From Bordetella ansorpii (GTDB lineage: Bacteria > Pseudomonadota > Gammaproteobacteria > Burkholderiales > Burkholderiaceae_B): a stretch of DNA of 64,000 nt. This document shows, piece after piece, positions 36,096 to 43,906 of the stretch (within the stretch, counting starts at the first letter, position 1; the number at the start of each line of letters is the position of its first letter). The notes beneath the pieces are model-generated. The model saw only the letters and a program-made list of their open reading frames with translations. It ran no database searches and was not told the DNA's origin. A program made the translations under genes and the position numbers. Location of the stretch: assembly GCF_900078315.1 (NCBI RefSeq), contig NZ_FKBS01000025.1, positions 186,001 through 250,000 on the forward strand, read 5' to 3'.

Positions 36096-37184
36096 TCATA
36101 GCGGCACATTCAAGCTCTCGATCTCGAACCTTTTCGTGTACGGGTCATAGATGAAAGTGGTGGCGTGCAGATTCTGCAAATGCAGGCGGCCCGACTGATT
36201 CAGGTTGGCGCCCAGCACGTGCGCAACGAACAGGTTGTGCAGGTTCTGATGCGACACGATCACCGGGAGCGCACAGGTAATGGACGCGCTTCCCACGTGT
36301 TCCATGAACTGCGAAACACGTCGAACGGCCGCATGCGCGCTTTCGGAGGCCGCGAACGGCATGTCGAGTGGAGTGTGGATCAGGCGGTGCTCATAGTCGG
36401 CGCCATACCGCGCTTCGATGTCGTCTAGCCGCATGCCAATAAGCTCTACCGGGAAGAACTCGCACAGAGCAGAATCGTGAGCGATGACGTAGCGCGCGCT
36501 GTGGCTTGAAAGCGCCTGGGCCGTCTCTCTGGCGCGCCGTTGGGGAGAAGAGAAGATCTGTTGCCCCTCCGGCGGACCCAGCAGCCGCGTACCAAGGCTG
36601 GTAGCAAGGTCCGCAGCCGACTGCGCGAGCGATATTTCCTCATCCGTCGGGCAGACTTCCAAATGGTCGAGCGGCGCAATCTCTCCGTGCCGTATCCAGC
36701 TCAGGCGCAGATCCGGCATGCCCATGCCGTACTCAATGCGACGGTCTGCGATGGACAGAGCCTGCAAGCCCAGCTTCTGCCAGAACACGCTCGCGGGCTC
36801 ATCGACTTCGATCTGAACACGGATGCGGCGTGCGCCCGCGCAGCGGCCCCACTGGACCACGGCGTACCAAAGCGCCTGCCCCAGACCCTTGCGCTGATGT
36901 GCCGCGGCGATGTAGAAGTCGCAGACATGCAAGGTGCGAACTGGGCCGGACTCCAGCCACGCCTCCGCGAGGCCCAGGGCCGCACCGCCGTCGCGCAGCA
37001 GGAACAAGCCGCGTTGGCCGTGCTCCAGACGTTCGACCAAGATGCGCTCCTGGTCGCGATCACACGCATCCAACCTCGCACGAACGCGCGTGGCTGACAA
37101 ACGGCGTTGGACGGAGTCGCGGTATAGCGCAACGAAGTCCGACCAAAGTCCGCATTGCGGCGTTATGGAAGCGACGTCAAGCAT
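36096..37184 (-). CDS. GNAT acetyltransferase-histidine phosphatase fusion
   Basis: Two enzymes in one chain of 362 residues. Residues ~10-155 are a GNAT domain with AHQRKGLGQALW (~96-107), homologous to the stand-alone gene at 33813-34379. Residues ~160-362 are a phosphoglycerate-mutase-like histidine phosphatase: the phospho-acceptor motif LSWIRHGE has R165-H166-G167, followed by SSPQRRARETA and a later VIVSHQNL. It probably acylates an amine and removes a phosphate from one biosynthetic intermediate. The ATG ending at 37184 overlaps the upstream stop (ATGCTTGA), so translation is coupled. Confidence 0.88.
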   Translation of the reverse strand: MLDVASITPQCGLWSDFVALYRDSVQRRLSATRVRARLDACDRDQERILVERLEHGQRGLFLLRDGGAALGLAEAWLESGPVRTLHVCDFYIAAAHQRKGLGQALWYAVVQWGRCAGARRIRVQIEVDEPASVFWQKLGLQALSIADRRIEYGMGMPDLRLSWIRHGEIAPLDHLEVCPTDEEISLAQSAADLATSLGTRLLGPPEGQQIFSSPQRRARETAQALSSHSARYVIAHDSALCEFFPVELIGMRLDDIEARYGADYEHRLIHTPLDMPFAASESAHAAVRRVSQFMEHVGSASITCALPVIVSHQNLHNLFVAHVLGANLNQSGRLHLQNLHATTFIYDPYTKRFEIESLNVPL

Positions 37185-37977
37185 GTTCGATCCAACCCGC
37201 ACGCGGCGAGGAAAACATCAGCATGATCTGTGCATGCCACCGTTGGTAGGCGTGGCTCGGCGAGACGTGATCGGCGCGGGGATTCTCCAGCAGCGGCTGA
37301 ACCATGCCGAGGCGGCGAAGACGCCCCTGAACAGCCGCGGGCAATCGATGCCACTGCAGGACTGTGCGCATAGGGCTCGAATGGTGCTGGGCACCCCAGC
37401 TTGCGTCTTGAATCGCACCGGTGAGTTCGTTGTCCTGCAGGTACGCTTGCAGCCAGTCCCGTTTCAGCCGCGCAACCCGTGCGAAATGCAGCCCGAGGTC
37501 CACGCCAGGGTGTGCGACGGTCAGGCGCACGGCGCCACCGTCGCCGATCAGCTTGTTGCCGTTGAACGAGACGTAGGCTGCGCAACACCGTGACAGGGAC
37601 GGTTGCAGTGGAATCGAGCCATAGCTTTGCGACCAATCGATAAAGCACGGGCAACTTGGCGCGCCGCCGTTCGCGAAGGCAGCGCAGTGTGGGTCGACGT
37701 ACCCCATGGGGTGGGCAAGCAGCACGGCTTTGGGCCCCGCTACCGCTGCGTAGCGCTGCTGCAGATCGTCGAGATCCATTTGCAGCGCAACCTCGGCCCG
37801 GCCTGGAGGGAGGACCGCGTAGAAGGCCGGCTGCCAGTGCGCTGCGCGCGCGGCTTGCACCATGCTCTCGCAGATCCATTCGGGCAGCAGGCAGACGCCG
37901 TGCCTGGAAATCCGCTTGAGATCCTGCTCGAAGAACCCTCGCACCGAGGGGCCGTAAACAGGCAATGGCGTGTTCAT
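37177..37977 (-). CDS. Shortened DegT-like PLP protein
   Basis: 266 residues, against ~370-400 in complete DegT/DnrJ/EryC1 aminotransferases. The central block is recognisable: FIDWSQSYGSIP corresponds to the cofactor-binding D-x-AQ/S-x-G (D114) and YVSFNGNKLIGDGG to the PLP lysine region (K142). The N-terminal GT-x-AL phosphate-binding part and the usual C-terminal domain are missing. It may act as a partner of the full-length DegT enzyme encoded upstream or do a different reaction. Start ATGA-coupled to the kinase-GNAT gene; stop overlaps the GNAT-phosphatase gene. Confidence 0.6.
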   Translation of the reverse strand: MNTPLPVYGPSVRGFFEQDLKRISRHGVCLLPEWICESMVQAARAAHWQPAFYAVLPPGRAEVALQMDLDDLQQRYAAVAGPKAVLLAHPMGYVDPHCAAFANGGAPSCPCFIDWSQSYGSIPLQPSLSRCCAAYVSFNGNKLIGDGGAVRLTVAHPGVDLGLHFARVARLKRDWLQAYLQDNELTGAIQDASWGAQHHSSPMRTVLQWHRLPAAVQGRLRRLGMVQPLLENPRADHVSPSHAYQRWHAQIMLMFSSPRAGWIEHA

Positions 37978-39350
37978 GTGTGGACCCTCAGGTGGACACG
38001 AGGGACGTGCGTGGTCGCGATCTGCTCGTAGAACTCGCTGCGTCGTCCCCAGAGGTCTACGTACATGCCACGCTCCGGCACGTACAACTGTTCCAAGTGG
38101 CAGACGAAACACTCGAGACCCATCTGCAACTGCCTGCCCGCAGGCGTAGCCCCCCACTTCGCGGCATACCAGCGCTCTTCCCCCGCGCTCAGCATCAACG
38201 ACCAGGCACCCGGCGTGCCGTCCACGTGGTAGGCGACGGCCAGATGAAAGCGCCAGGGGTCCTCGAGCACACCAGGCAGATACTGCAGGTCCTCGCGGTC
38301 AAGGCTGTGCATATCGCTTCCCGCATCCGCCTTCCAACTGTGCCTGTCTACCCACAGCGCATCCTGCCAAAGCTGAAGGCGGTCGGTGGTTGGCCCGAAG
38401 CGCACACACAGCGCCGAATCCATCTTTGCCAACGTGCGGCGAAACCGAGCCGAGTCCTTGCCCAAGCTCTGTCTGACCTCGGCGTTTACAGCAATACGCA
38501 GGGCTGGCGCTTGCCATTGATCAGCCTGTTCGCACTGCAAGCCGTGACGCTGAGCCAGTGCTCGTAGATCCCCTATGATGCGCGAGTCCGCATTCAGATA
38601 ATTGAACGCAGCGGGCTGTTGCGTGATCAACGCAGTCAGGCGCTGCTCCTCGGCGGGATCCAAGCCAAAGTCAAAACAGGCATTTGCCACCCAGGTGTTA
38701 CTTGCAGGCGAGGCCAGGAGATCAAAATCCCGAAAGCGATGCAGAGCCGGGCAGCGCAGACGACTGCCCATGCGCCATGCGTCAAGCCGTGTGGGATTGA
38801 ACGACCCGCTGGCGCGACCCAAATGCTGCTCGATGTGTTCGCACAAAACGGCAGCGACCGGGTGTGGATCGTTACCATCATTGGCGAGCACGTGCTCGCC
38901 AGCCAGCCCCTTGTTCCATAGCGGGTCCTGATCCACCTCGCGGATGCGCGCGCTGGGCAGGTGGTCTTGCGCGCAACGCATCACATTGCGGCGTAGCAGG
39001 TTGTCCGTCGATACGACGAGGCGGTAACGCAACAGCGTGGCTGCGCCGACAGGAAAGCATCCTCTTATCGCGTCGTTCTCCTCGGGGTAGAGAAAGACGC
39101 CGTCGATGATGATGATCTGCGTGGCGGCATGCATGCAGTCCACGGCCGCCCGAAGCAGGCGCTGGGTGTCGTTCAGGATCGTCTGCTTGGTCAGCGTCGC
39201 ACGAGGCTCGATAAAGTGGTGGAAGGTATCCCAAGGCAGCCAGCTGACGAGACGGCCGCGCCTGATCATCTCGTCTCTGACGAGCTGGCTGATCGTGGAC
39301 TTCCCGCTGCCTGGCGCGCCGCGCACGACGAGAACGATGGTCTGCGTCAT
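37974..39350 (-). CDS. P-loop kinase-GNAT (FemAB/CelD-like) fusion
   Basis: 458 residues in two parts. Residues 1-~180 form a small-molecule kinase of the AAA_33/Zeta type with Walker A GAPGSGKST (11-19), a WLPWDTFHHF substrate loop and IIIIDGVFL as Walker B. Residues ~290-450 resemble the BcsL/CelD and FemAB side of the GNAT fold (RFRRTLAKMD...DRHSWKAD...RFHLAVAYHVDG). It could phosphorylate an intermediate and then acylate or aminoacylate it. ATGA overlaps at both ends tie it to its neighbours. FemAB-like acceptors of aminoacyl-tRNA would fit with the synthetase-like neighbour. Confidence 0.7.
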   Translation of the reverse strand: MTQTIVLVVRGAPGSGKSTISQLVRDEMIRRGRLVSWLPWDTFHHFIEPRATLTKQTILNDTQRLLRAAVDCMHAATQIIIIDGVFLYPEENDAIRGCFPVGAATLLRYRLVVSTDNLLRRNVMRCAQDHLPSARIREVDQDPLWNKGLAGEHVLANDGNDPHPVAAVLCEHIEQHLGRASGSFNPTRLDAWRMGSRLRCPALHRFRDFDLLASPASNTWVANACFDFGLDPAEEQRLTALITQQPAAFNYLNADSRIIGDLRALAQRHGLQCEQADQWQAPALRIAVNAEVRQSLGKDSARFRRTLAKMDSALCVRFGPTTDRLQLWQDALWVDRHSWKADAGSDMHSLDREDLQYLPGVLEDPWRFHLAVAYHVDGTPGAWSLMLSAGEERWYAAKWGATPAGRQLQMGLECFVCHLEQLYVPERGMYVDLWGRRSEFYEQIATTHVPRVHLRVHT

Positions 39351-40195
39351 GACACGCTCACATGCGCTTTCCAGCGCTGCATCACATCGGCCACATCGAG
39401 TTGACCAAGAACCTGGCGGTAATAGCTTTCGTGGCCGAGCTGCGTAGCACGATGCGCAAGCTGCTGGTCGGTATGCCGAAGTTCGATAGTGTGGTTGCGG
39501 TTGCCCTGACACATCTCCTTGCCCTGCGTGTTCGGCGCAGGCGGGTAAAGCAGCATGGCGGGCCGCGCCAATCCGGCTTTCCTGTGGAGAATATCGATGG
39601 CCTTGCGTTGCGTCGTGTTCTCGACAAACAAGACACGATCGGGAGCCAGGTTAAATGCACGGGTCAGGAATGAAGGGCTGTACAGCGCGATGTTGCGGTA
39701 GTAGACCTCTACCATGACCGCTTCTTCAGGCTGGCCGCAGGGATAAGTCACACCTGGTACTTTGGCATAGAGCCCCCACAGGTCGGTGGGCGCCAGTACC
39801 GCCTTGATGCCGAGTACCAGATCGTCCACCAAACGTTCGAAGGCAGGCGCAGCCGTGTCGATCCAGTAGATTGGCGGCGTGTCCACGCCGAGCGCCTCCA
39901 GCGCCAGGCACAGGCCGTCCTCGAGCCAACGCAGCATCGTTTCGTGGTCGGCCTTCGACGGATCGAAATGCAGTGTGCTGGCCATCAAAACGGCTTCTGC
40001 TGATTGGAAGTACAGGCAGACTGGGCAACCATGCCGAGCCGCGATCACCGCCGGCACCAGCGAGTCGATCAGATCCTGGATCGAGAGGCGGGCCGGATTG
40101 CCTTTCGCGTAGCAGATACAAGGTCCACCAAGAACCGCTCGAACGGGATCCGGTAGCGAACCAATGGGCTCGAAGAACGTGGGAGAGAGGATCAT
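39347..40195 (-). CDS. Degenerate class I aminoacyl-tRNA-synthetase-like protein
   Basis: 282 residues with no simple family match. The pattern follows Trp/Tyr-tRNA synthetases: residues ~26-50 (CYAKGNPARLSIQDLIDSL) sit where P-S-G-x-L-H-L-G-H occurs; later VLFVENTTQRKAIDILHRKAG parallels the GxDQ-x-H-x4-R helix, and QGKEMCQGNRNHTIEL parallels the G-x-KMSKS-x3-N-x-I-x-L end. HIGH and KMSKS are both altered, so ordinary tRNA charging is doubtful; a fold reused for amino-acid activation is possible. Starts 2 bases after the DegT gene stop, and its stop overlaps the next start. Tentative. Confidence 0.45.
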   Translation of the reverse strand: MILSPTFFEPIGSLPDPVRAVLGGPCICYAKGNPARLSIQDLIDSLVPAVIAARHGCPVCLYFQSAEAVLMASTLHFDPSKADHETMLRWLEDGLCLALEALGVDTPPIYWIDTAAPAFERLVDDLVLGIKAVLAPTDLWGLYAKVPGVTYPCGQPEEAVMVEVYYRNIALYSPSFLTRAFNLAPDRVLFVENTTQRKAIDILHRKAGLARPAMLLYPPAPNTQGKEMCQGNRNHTIELRHTDQQLAHRATQLGHESYYRQVLGQLDVADVMQRWKAHVSVS

Positions 40196-40197
40196 GC

Positions 40198-41340
40198 TCA
40201 CACCCGCTTTGCCACTTCTGCACGCACCACACAGAAAAGCGCGTCGTCGGCGGGGACGGGCAGGCAAACGCGCTCGTCCAAAAATGGTCTGTGGCGGTTC
40301 AGTTGAGCGTCCGGCAACGGCTGTTCTAGCAACCGCCACGGAAAGCCATCCGCATAGGGAGACAGCCGCGAGCCCAAGATGGGATGAGCCGGCATGTCCC
40401 AAGCGCGCCAGTCGTAGAGCCACGGCAGATCGCGCAGGCTCGGGGCAAGCTGACTACGCTTGAGCCAAACCGACACGGGCACGGATCCTGCGGGGCGTTG
40501 TACGATCGCGTCGTCGGGAAAAAGGTCGCGCAACTCGGTGTAGTGTGCTCCCAAGTCGGCACACAGTTGTGTCAAACCCTGAAACTGCGCGATCAGCAGC
40601 GCAGCCTGGATTTCGTTGAACTTGCCGTTATCGCCGAAGCCGATGCTTTGGCTCCAGTCAGGATAGCCCTGGGCGGTGCGCTCGGCCCCGTGATCGACCA
40701 GCATGCTGGCACGACGGAACAGCGTCGAATCGGTCGACACCAGCAGTCCGCCTTCCCCGCTGCTCAGCAGCTTGTTGGCCTGGAAGCTGAAACACCCGAA
40801 CGCGCCGAAGCTGCCGACTGACCTGCCCTCGTAGGTGGTGCCCATTCCTTGAGCGCAGTCTTCTACCAGATGGAGCCCTGCGCGTTGGCAAACCTCCAGT
40901 ATCGCGGGCAATTGTGCGCTCGCACCCTCCAGATGCACCGCGATGGCCGCCAGCGGCCTGCCCGGTGTCAGATCAATCGCCTTCGCAAGGGCCTGCGGAC
41001 ACAGCATGCCGTATTCGTCGACATCCACCAGGACCGGCACCAATCCGCAGTTGAGTACGGCATTGGCCGTGGCAATGAACGTGATGGACGGAATGAAGAC
41101 CAGTTGCCCGGGCTGTGGCCGAAGAGCAAGCAAGGCCGCGCGTAGCGCTACCGTGCCATTGGTCACTAGCAAGCAATGCGACACCCCGAGCGCCTGGCAA
41201 GCGAGCGCCTCTACGGTCCGGCAGTATTTGCTTTCGGGCGTATAGCGAAACACGGCGTTGCTCTGCACCACCGATTGCACGTGTTCTGCCGCGCGCTGGG
41301 ATATCCAAGTGTTGCCAAGATACGGTTTGAGGTATGACAT
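40198..41340 (-). CDS. DegT/DnrJ/EryC1-family aminotransferase
   Basis: A PLP-dependent sugar or nucleoside-sugar aminotransferase of 380 residues. NGTVALRAAL (61-70) binds the PLP phosphate, VEDCAQGMG carries the cofactor Asp (D161), and FSFQANKLLSSGEGG carries the Schiff-base lysine (K190). Complete over the family length. It probably installs an amine on a keto-sugar, as BlsH does in blasticidin synthesis. The start is the ATG ending at 41340; it lies 31 bases after the MFS gene stop. Confidence 0.92.
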   Translation of the reverse strand: MSYLKPYLGNTWISQRAAEHVQSVVQSNAVFRYTPESKYCRTVEALACQALGVSHCLLVTNGTVALRAALLALRPQPGQLVFIPSITFIATANAVLNCGLVPVLVDVDEYGMLCPQALAKAIDLTPGRPLAAIAVHLEGASAQLPAILEVCQRAGLHLVEDCAQGMGTTYEGRSVGSFGAFGCFSFQANKLLSSGEGGLLVSTDSTLFRRASMLVDHGAERTAQGYPDWSQSIGFGDNGKFNEIQAALLIAQFQGLTQLCADLGAHYTELRDLFPDDAIVQRPAGSVPVSVWLKRSQLAPSLRDLPWLYDWRAWDMPAHPILGSRLSPYADGFPWRLLEQPLPDAQLNRHRPFLDERVCLPVPADDALFCVVRAEVAKRV

Positions 41341-41371
41341 GGGATGGGTCTCGCCTGCACGGGCAGCCGCG

Positions 41372-42583
41372 CTATCCGCGCGCGGCTGCGACAACTTTGT
41401 TGATCTGGAAGAGCCAGCACAAGGTCAATGCCATTAGCGACATCGCCACGAAGCTGACCAGCGGCAGTTGGCCTTGCCAGGACAGCGGCGCGGCGGCGAT
41501 GGCCGCAGCGACGGGATAGGCGAAGCCGGAGACCACCTGCACCAGAGCGAAAAGCCTTCCCTGGTGACGTTCCAGGCCCTTCTGGTAGATGACATCGGTC
41601 ACCATCATGTTGAAGAACACGATCGCCACGTTGTAGAGAACGTAGGCCAAGCATTTGGCATAGAAAGAGTCGGCCGTGAAGAACAGGCAGCCCAGCACCA
41701 GTAGCCCGAGCAAGGTCGAGGCGGGCTGGGCAGAGACCGGCCCACGATGGCCCATGCGTCCGAGCGCGTGCGCAACCCAGATGGGGATCACCGCGCTGAG
41801 CAGATAGAACGCGATCACCCAGATCGGATTCATGCCGAGCAGGCTGCGATTGACCTCCACCGGCAACGCAACCATGAGAAACGCACTGGCGACAAGGGTG
41901 GTCGCTATCGTTGCGGCGAGCACCCGGTAGCTCGGTAGGTCGAAGACGGCGGACAGGCTGGCGTTGCGCGGCCGCGTTGCGCCGCCGGCGCTTTGCACCC
42001 GAGGCATCTGAACGCGCATCAAGCGCCAGCAGACGACGCTGTACGGCACCAAGGAAGCGGTCTTGATTGCGGCCAGGACGGCCAGCCCGTGCTCCATGCC
42101 GAGGAAAGCGCCGACACCTGGCCCGATCGCGGATATCAGCGAGGTAGTGGCGACGATGGCGAACGCATGGTCGATCTTGGGCGCGCCGCGCGCATGAGAC
42201 CAACTGTTGAGTTCGTGCCAGGCAACGCGCGACCATGGAATCTCGTAAGCAAAGAGAAACTCCAACACAGCGATCAAGCACAGCAACTGCAAGGCGGATA
42301 GATCCCAACCGGACAGCACAAGCAGCAACAGGGCGAGTGAGCACGCCAGTTCCAGCGCCAGGATACGCATGCGCATCTGCCAGATGTTCTCTGAGCGATC
42401 GATATGCCTGCCCCAGAACAATGTGCCCAGCGAGATGAACAGGAAGACCACCCCCATGGTCAGGTAGTAGCGCGACATGGAGGCCTCGCCCGCGAGCAAG
42501 CCGTAGGGATATCCGACTGCCAGGATGCTCGAACCTGCCCCATTGACGAACAGGACGCCGAGGAACAGGTAACGGATGTTCAT
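41372..42583 (-). CDS. MFS transporter, probable product exporter
   Basis: 403 residues with about twelve transmembrane segments; a motif-A-like LGTLFWGRHIDRSEN lies after TM2. It is ATGA-coupled to the ATP-grasp gene, so it is made with the biosynthetic enzymes and most likely exports the product and gives self-protection. It is unlike the 14-TM exporter at 22.5 kb. Start ATG ends at 42583 (MNIRYLFLG); the longer frame is rejected. Confidence 0.88.
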   Translation of the reverse strand: MNIRYLFLGVLFVNGAGSSILAVGYPYGLLAGEASMSRYYLTMGVVFLFISLGTLFWGRHIDRSENIWQMRMRILALELACSLALLLLVLSGWDLSALQLLCLIAVLEFLFAYEIPWSRVAWHELNSWSHARGAPKIDHAFAIVATTSLISAIGPGVGAFLGMEHGLAVLAAIKTASLVPYSVVCWRLMRVQMPRVQSAGGATRPRNASLSAVFDLPSYRVLAATIATTLVASAFLMVALPVEVNRSLLGMNPIWVIAFYLLSAVIPIWVAHALGRMGHRGPVSAQPASTLLGLLVLGCLFFTADSFYAKCLAYVLYNVAIVFFNMMVTDVIYQKGLERHQGRLFALVQVVSGFAYPVAAAIAAAPLSWQGQLPLVSFVAMSLMALTLCWLFQINKVVAAARG

Positions 42584-43902
42584 GGCTGCGGCGCAACGTC
42601 GGCGAAGCTGCAATGGAAACGGCTGATGTAGTTCTCGAGCAGGGGCCTGCACTCCTCCTCTGTCGGCGCCGCGCAGACAATGCGCCCCAGCTCCGCCGTG
42701 TAATGGCTCTCTTCGTAGTTGGTCCCAACCTGCGCGTTTTGCTCCCAGGCGATGACGTGTTCGTCCAGGATTTCCTCCAACGGGCGAACCTCAGTTAGAA
42801 CTCCAGGCATGGGGTTGAAGATGACCAAGCCGACAGTACGCGGCGTGTGAAATCGCTTGGCGCTGGCCGTGGTCTGCCCGACCAGGCCGTCGAGAAAATG
42901 ATCATAGGCATGCGAGCCCTGCGACATTGCGTGCAGATCGAGCAACTGCAAGCCCGGCGGCCGTGAGGCGGTTTCGCACAGAACAAGGTCACCCGTACCT
43001 GATTCGACAAACACCTCAGTGTGGGTGAATCCATAGTCGAGTCCAAAGGCCTGCACCACCTTCTGATTAAAGAGCGTCAATGCGCGACCCAGCGCACCGT
43101 CCGGCGCAACGGAGTGCCACATGAAGTGTGGGCCCTCTACTTCGCTGCGAATGAAGCTGTAGAGGTAGATACCCATGCCGTGATAGATCACTTGGCGATG
43201 CAATACCGCCGAGTCGACATGCACCAAAGTGCCAACGATCCGTTCCTCGACCAGATATTGCTGCGGCTCTTGCAACGCACATAGCGCCGCCCACAGCGCC
43301 TCGCTGTCCGCGTACACCTCTACACCGCGCGCGCCCCAGCTATCACGCGGCTTGAGCACGAACCCGACGGGCGCGCGCTTGCGCTCAGCTGCGCGCCCGA
43401 CGTCACCGACGAAGCTGGAAAATCGCGACCGGGCGCTGAGCAGTTGATCGGCCGGAGCAAAAACCGGGCAAGGCAAGCCCTTGGCCTGGGCCAGCTCGCG
43501 CATCACACGCTTGTCGCGAAAAGCGCGTGCCCCGGGCTGGTGTACGCAAGTGCCCGTGAGCCCTTCGACCAAAGCGCCCAGAAAATCCATATTCAGTTCG
43601 GAGAACGCGAGGTAGTAGTCAATCGCTTCTGCCCCGGGTAAGGTTTGCTGAAGTTTTTGTACCGCTGTCACCGCATCGGCCACGTTCTCTTGTTTGACGT
43701 CGTCGACGATGATGTAGGCCAGGCATCCATCCAGGTTCGTGGTCTTTTGCCACTTGGGCTTGAGCAGCAAAATCAGATTTAGGCCCAGCTCGTACCCACG
43801 ATTGACGAATCCGACGCTATCGCGGATGTCAGGAATACAGAAGAGGACGGGTTTGCCTGGGGCAAACTGGCGGTGCGCATTGACCACGAGTTCGGTTGCC
43901 AT
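42580..43902 (-). CDS. ATP-grasp ligase
   Basis: 440 residues with the full ATP-grasp pattern: ADP-binding FVLKPRDSWGARGVEVYAD, the hinge QYLVEERIVGTLVHVDSAVL and the Mg-binding TEVFVES...LVLCETASRPPG. It joins a carboxylate to an amine or thiol via an acyl-phosphate; in this setting amino-acid ligation to a sugar or nucleoside carboxylate or amine is likely (carnosine-synthase-like group). GAGG lies 7 bases before the ATG ending at 43902; it lies 4 bases after the radical SAM gene and overlaps the MFS gene. Confidence 0.9.
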   Translation of the reverse strand: MATELVVNAHRQFAPGKPVLFCIPDIRDSVGFVNRGYELGLNLILLLKPKWQKTTNLDGCLAYIIVDDVKQENVADAVTAVQKLQQTLPGAEAIDYYLAFSELNMDFLGALVEGLTGTCVHQPGARAFRDKRVMRELAQAKGLPCPVFAPADQLLSARSRFSSFVGDVGRAAERKRAPVGFVLKPRDSWGARGVEVYADSEALWAALCALQEPQQYLVEERIVGTLVHVDSAVLHRQVIYHGMGIYLYSFIRSEVEGPHFMWHSVAPDGALGRALTLFNQKVVQAFGLDYGFTHTEVFVESGTGDLVLCETASRPPGLQLLDLHAMSQGSHAYDHFLDGLVGQTTASAKRFHTPRTVGLVIFNPMPGVLTEVRPLEEILDEHVIAWEQNAQVGTNYEESHYTAELGRIVCAAPTEEECRPLLENYISRFHCSFADVAPQP

Positions 43903-43906
43903 ATAG

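Noticed and set aside
37177-37977. Treating the short DegT-like gene as a pseudogene
   Set aside because: It has overlaps with the genes on both sides, an intact frame and conserved cofactor-site residues, so it looks maintained despite its length.
41211-42728. 505-codon minus-strand frame overlapping the cluster MFS gene
   Set aside because: Same-strand out-of-frame shadow of the MFS and DegT genes, Arg-rich with no hydrophobic segments.
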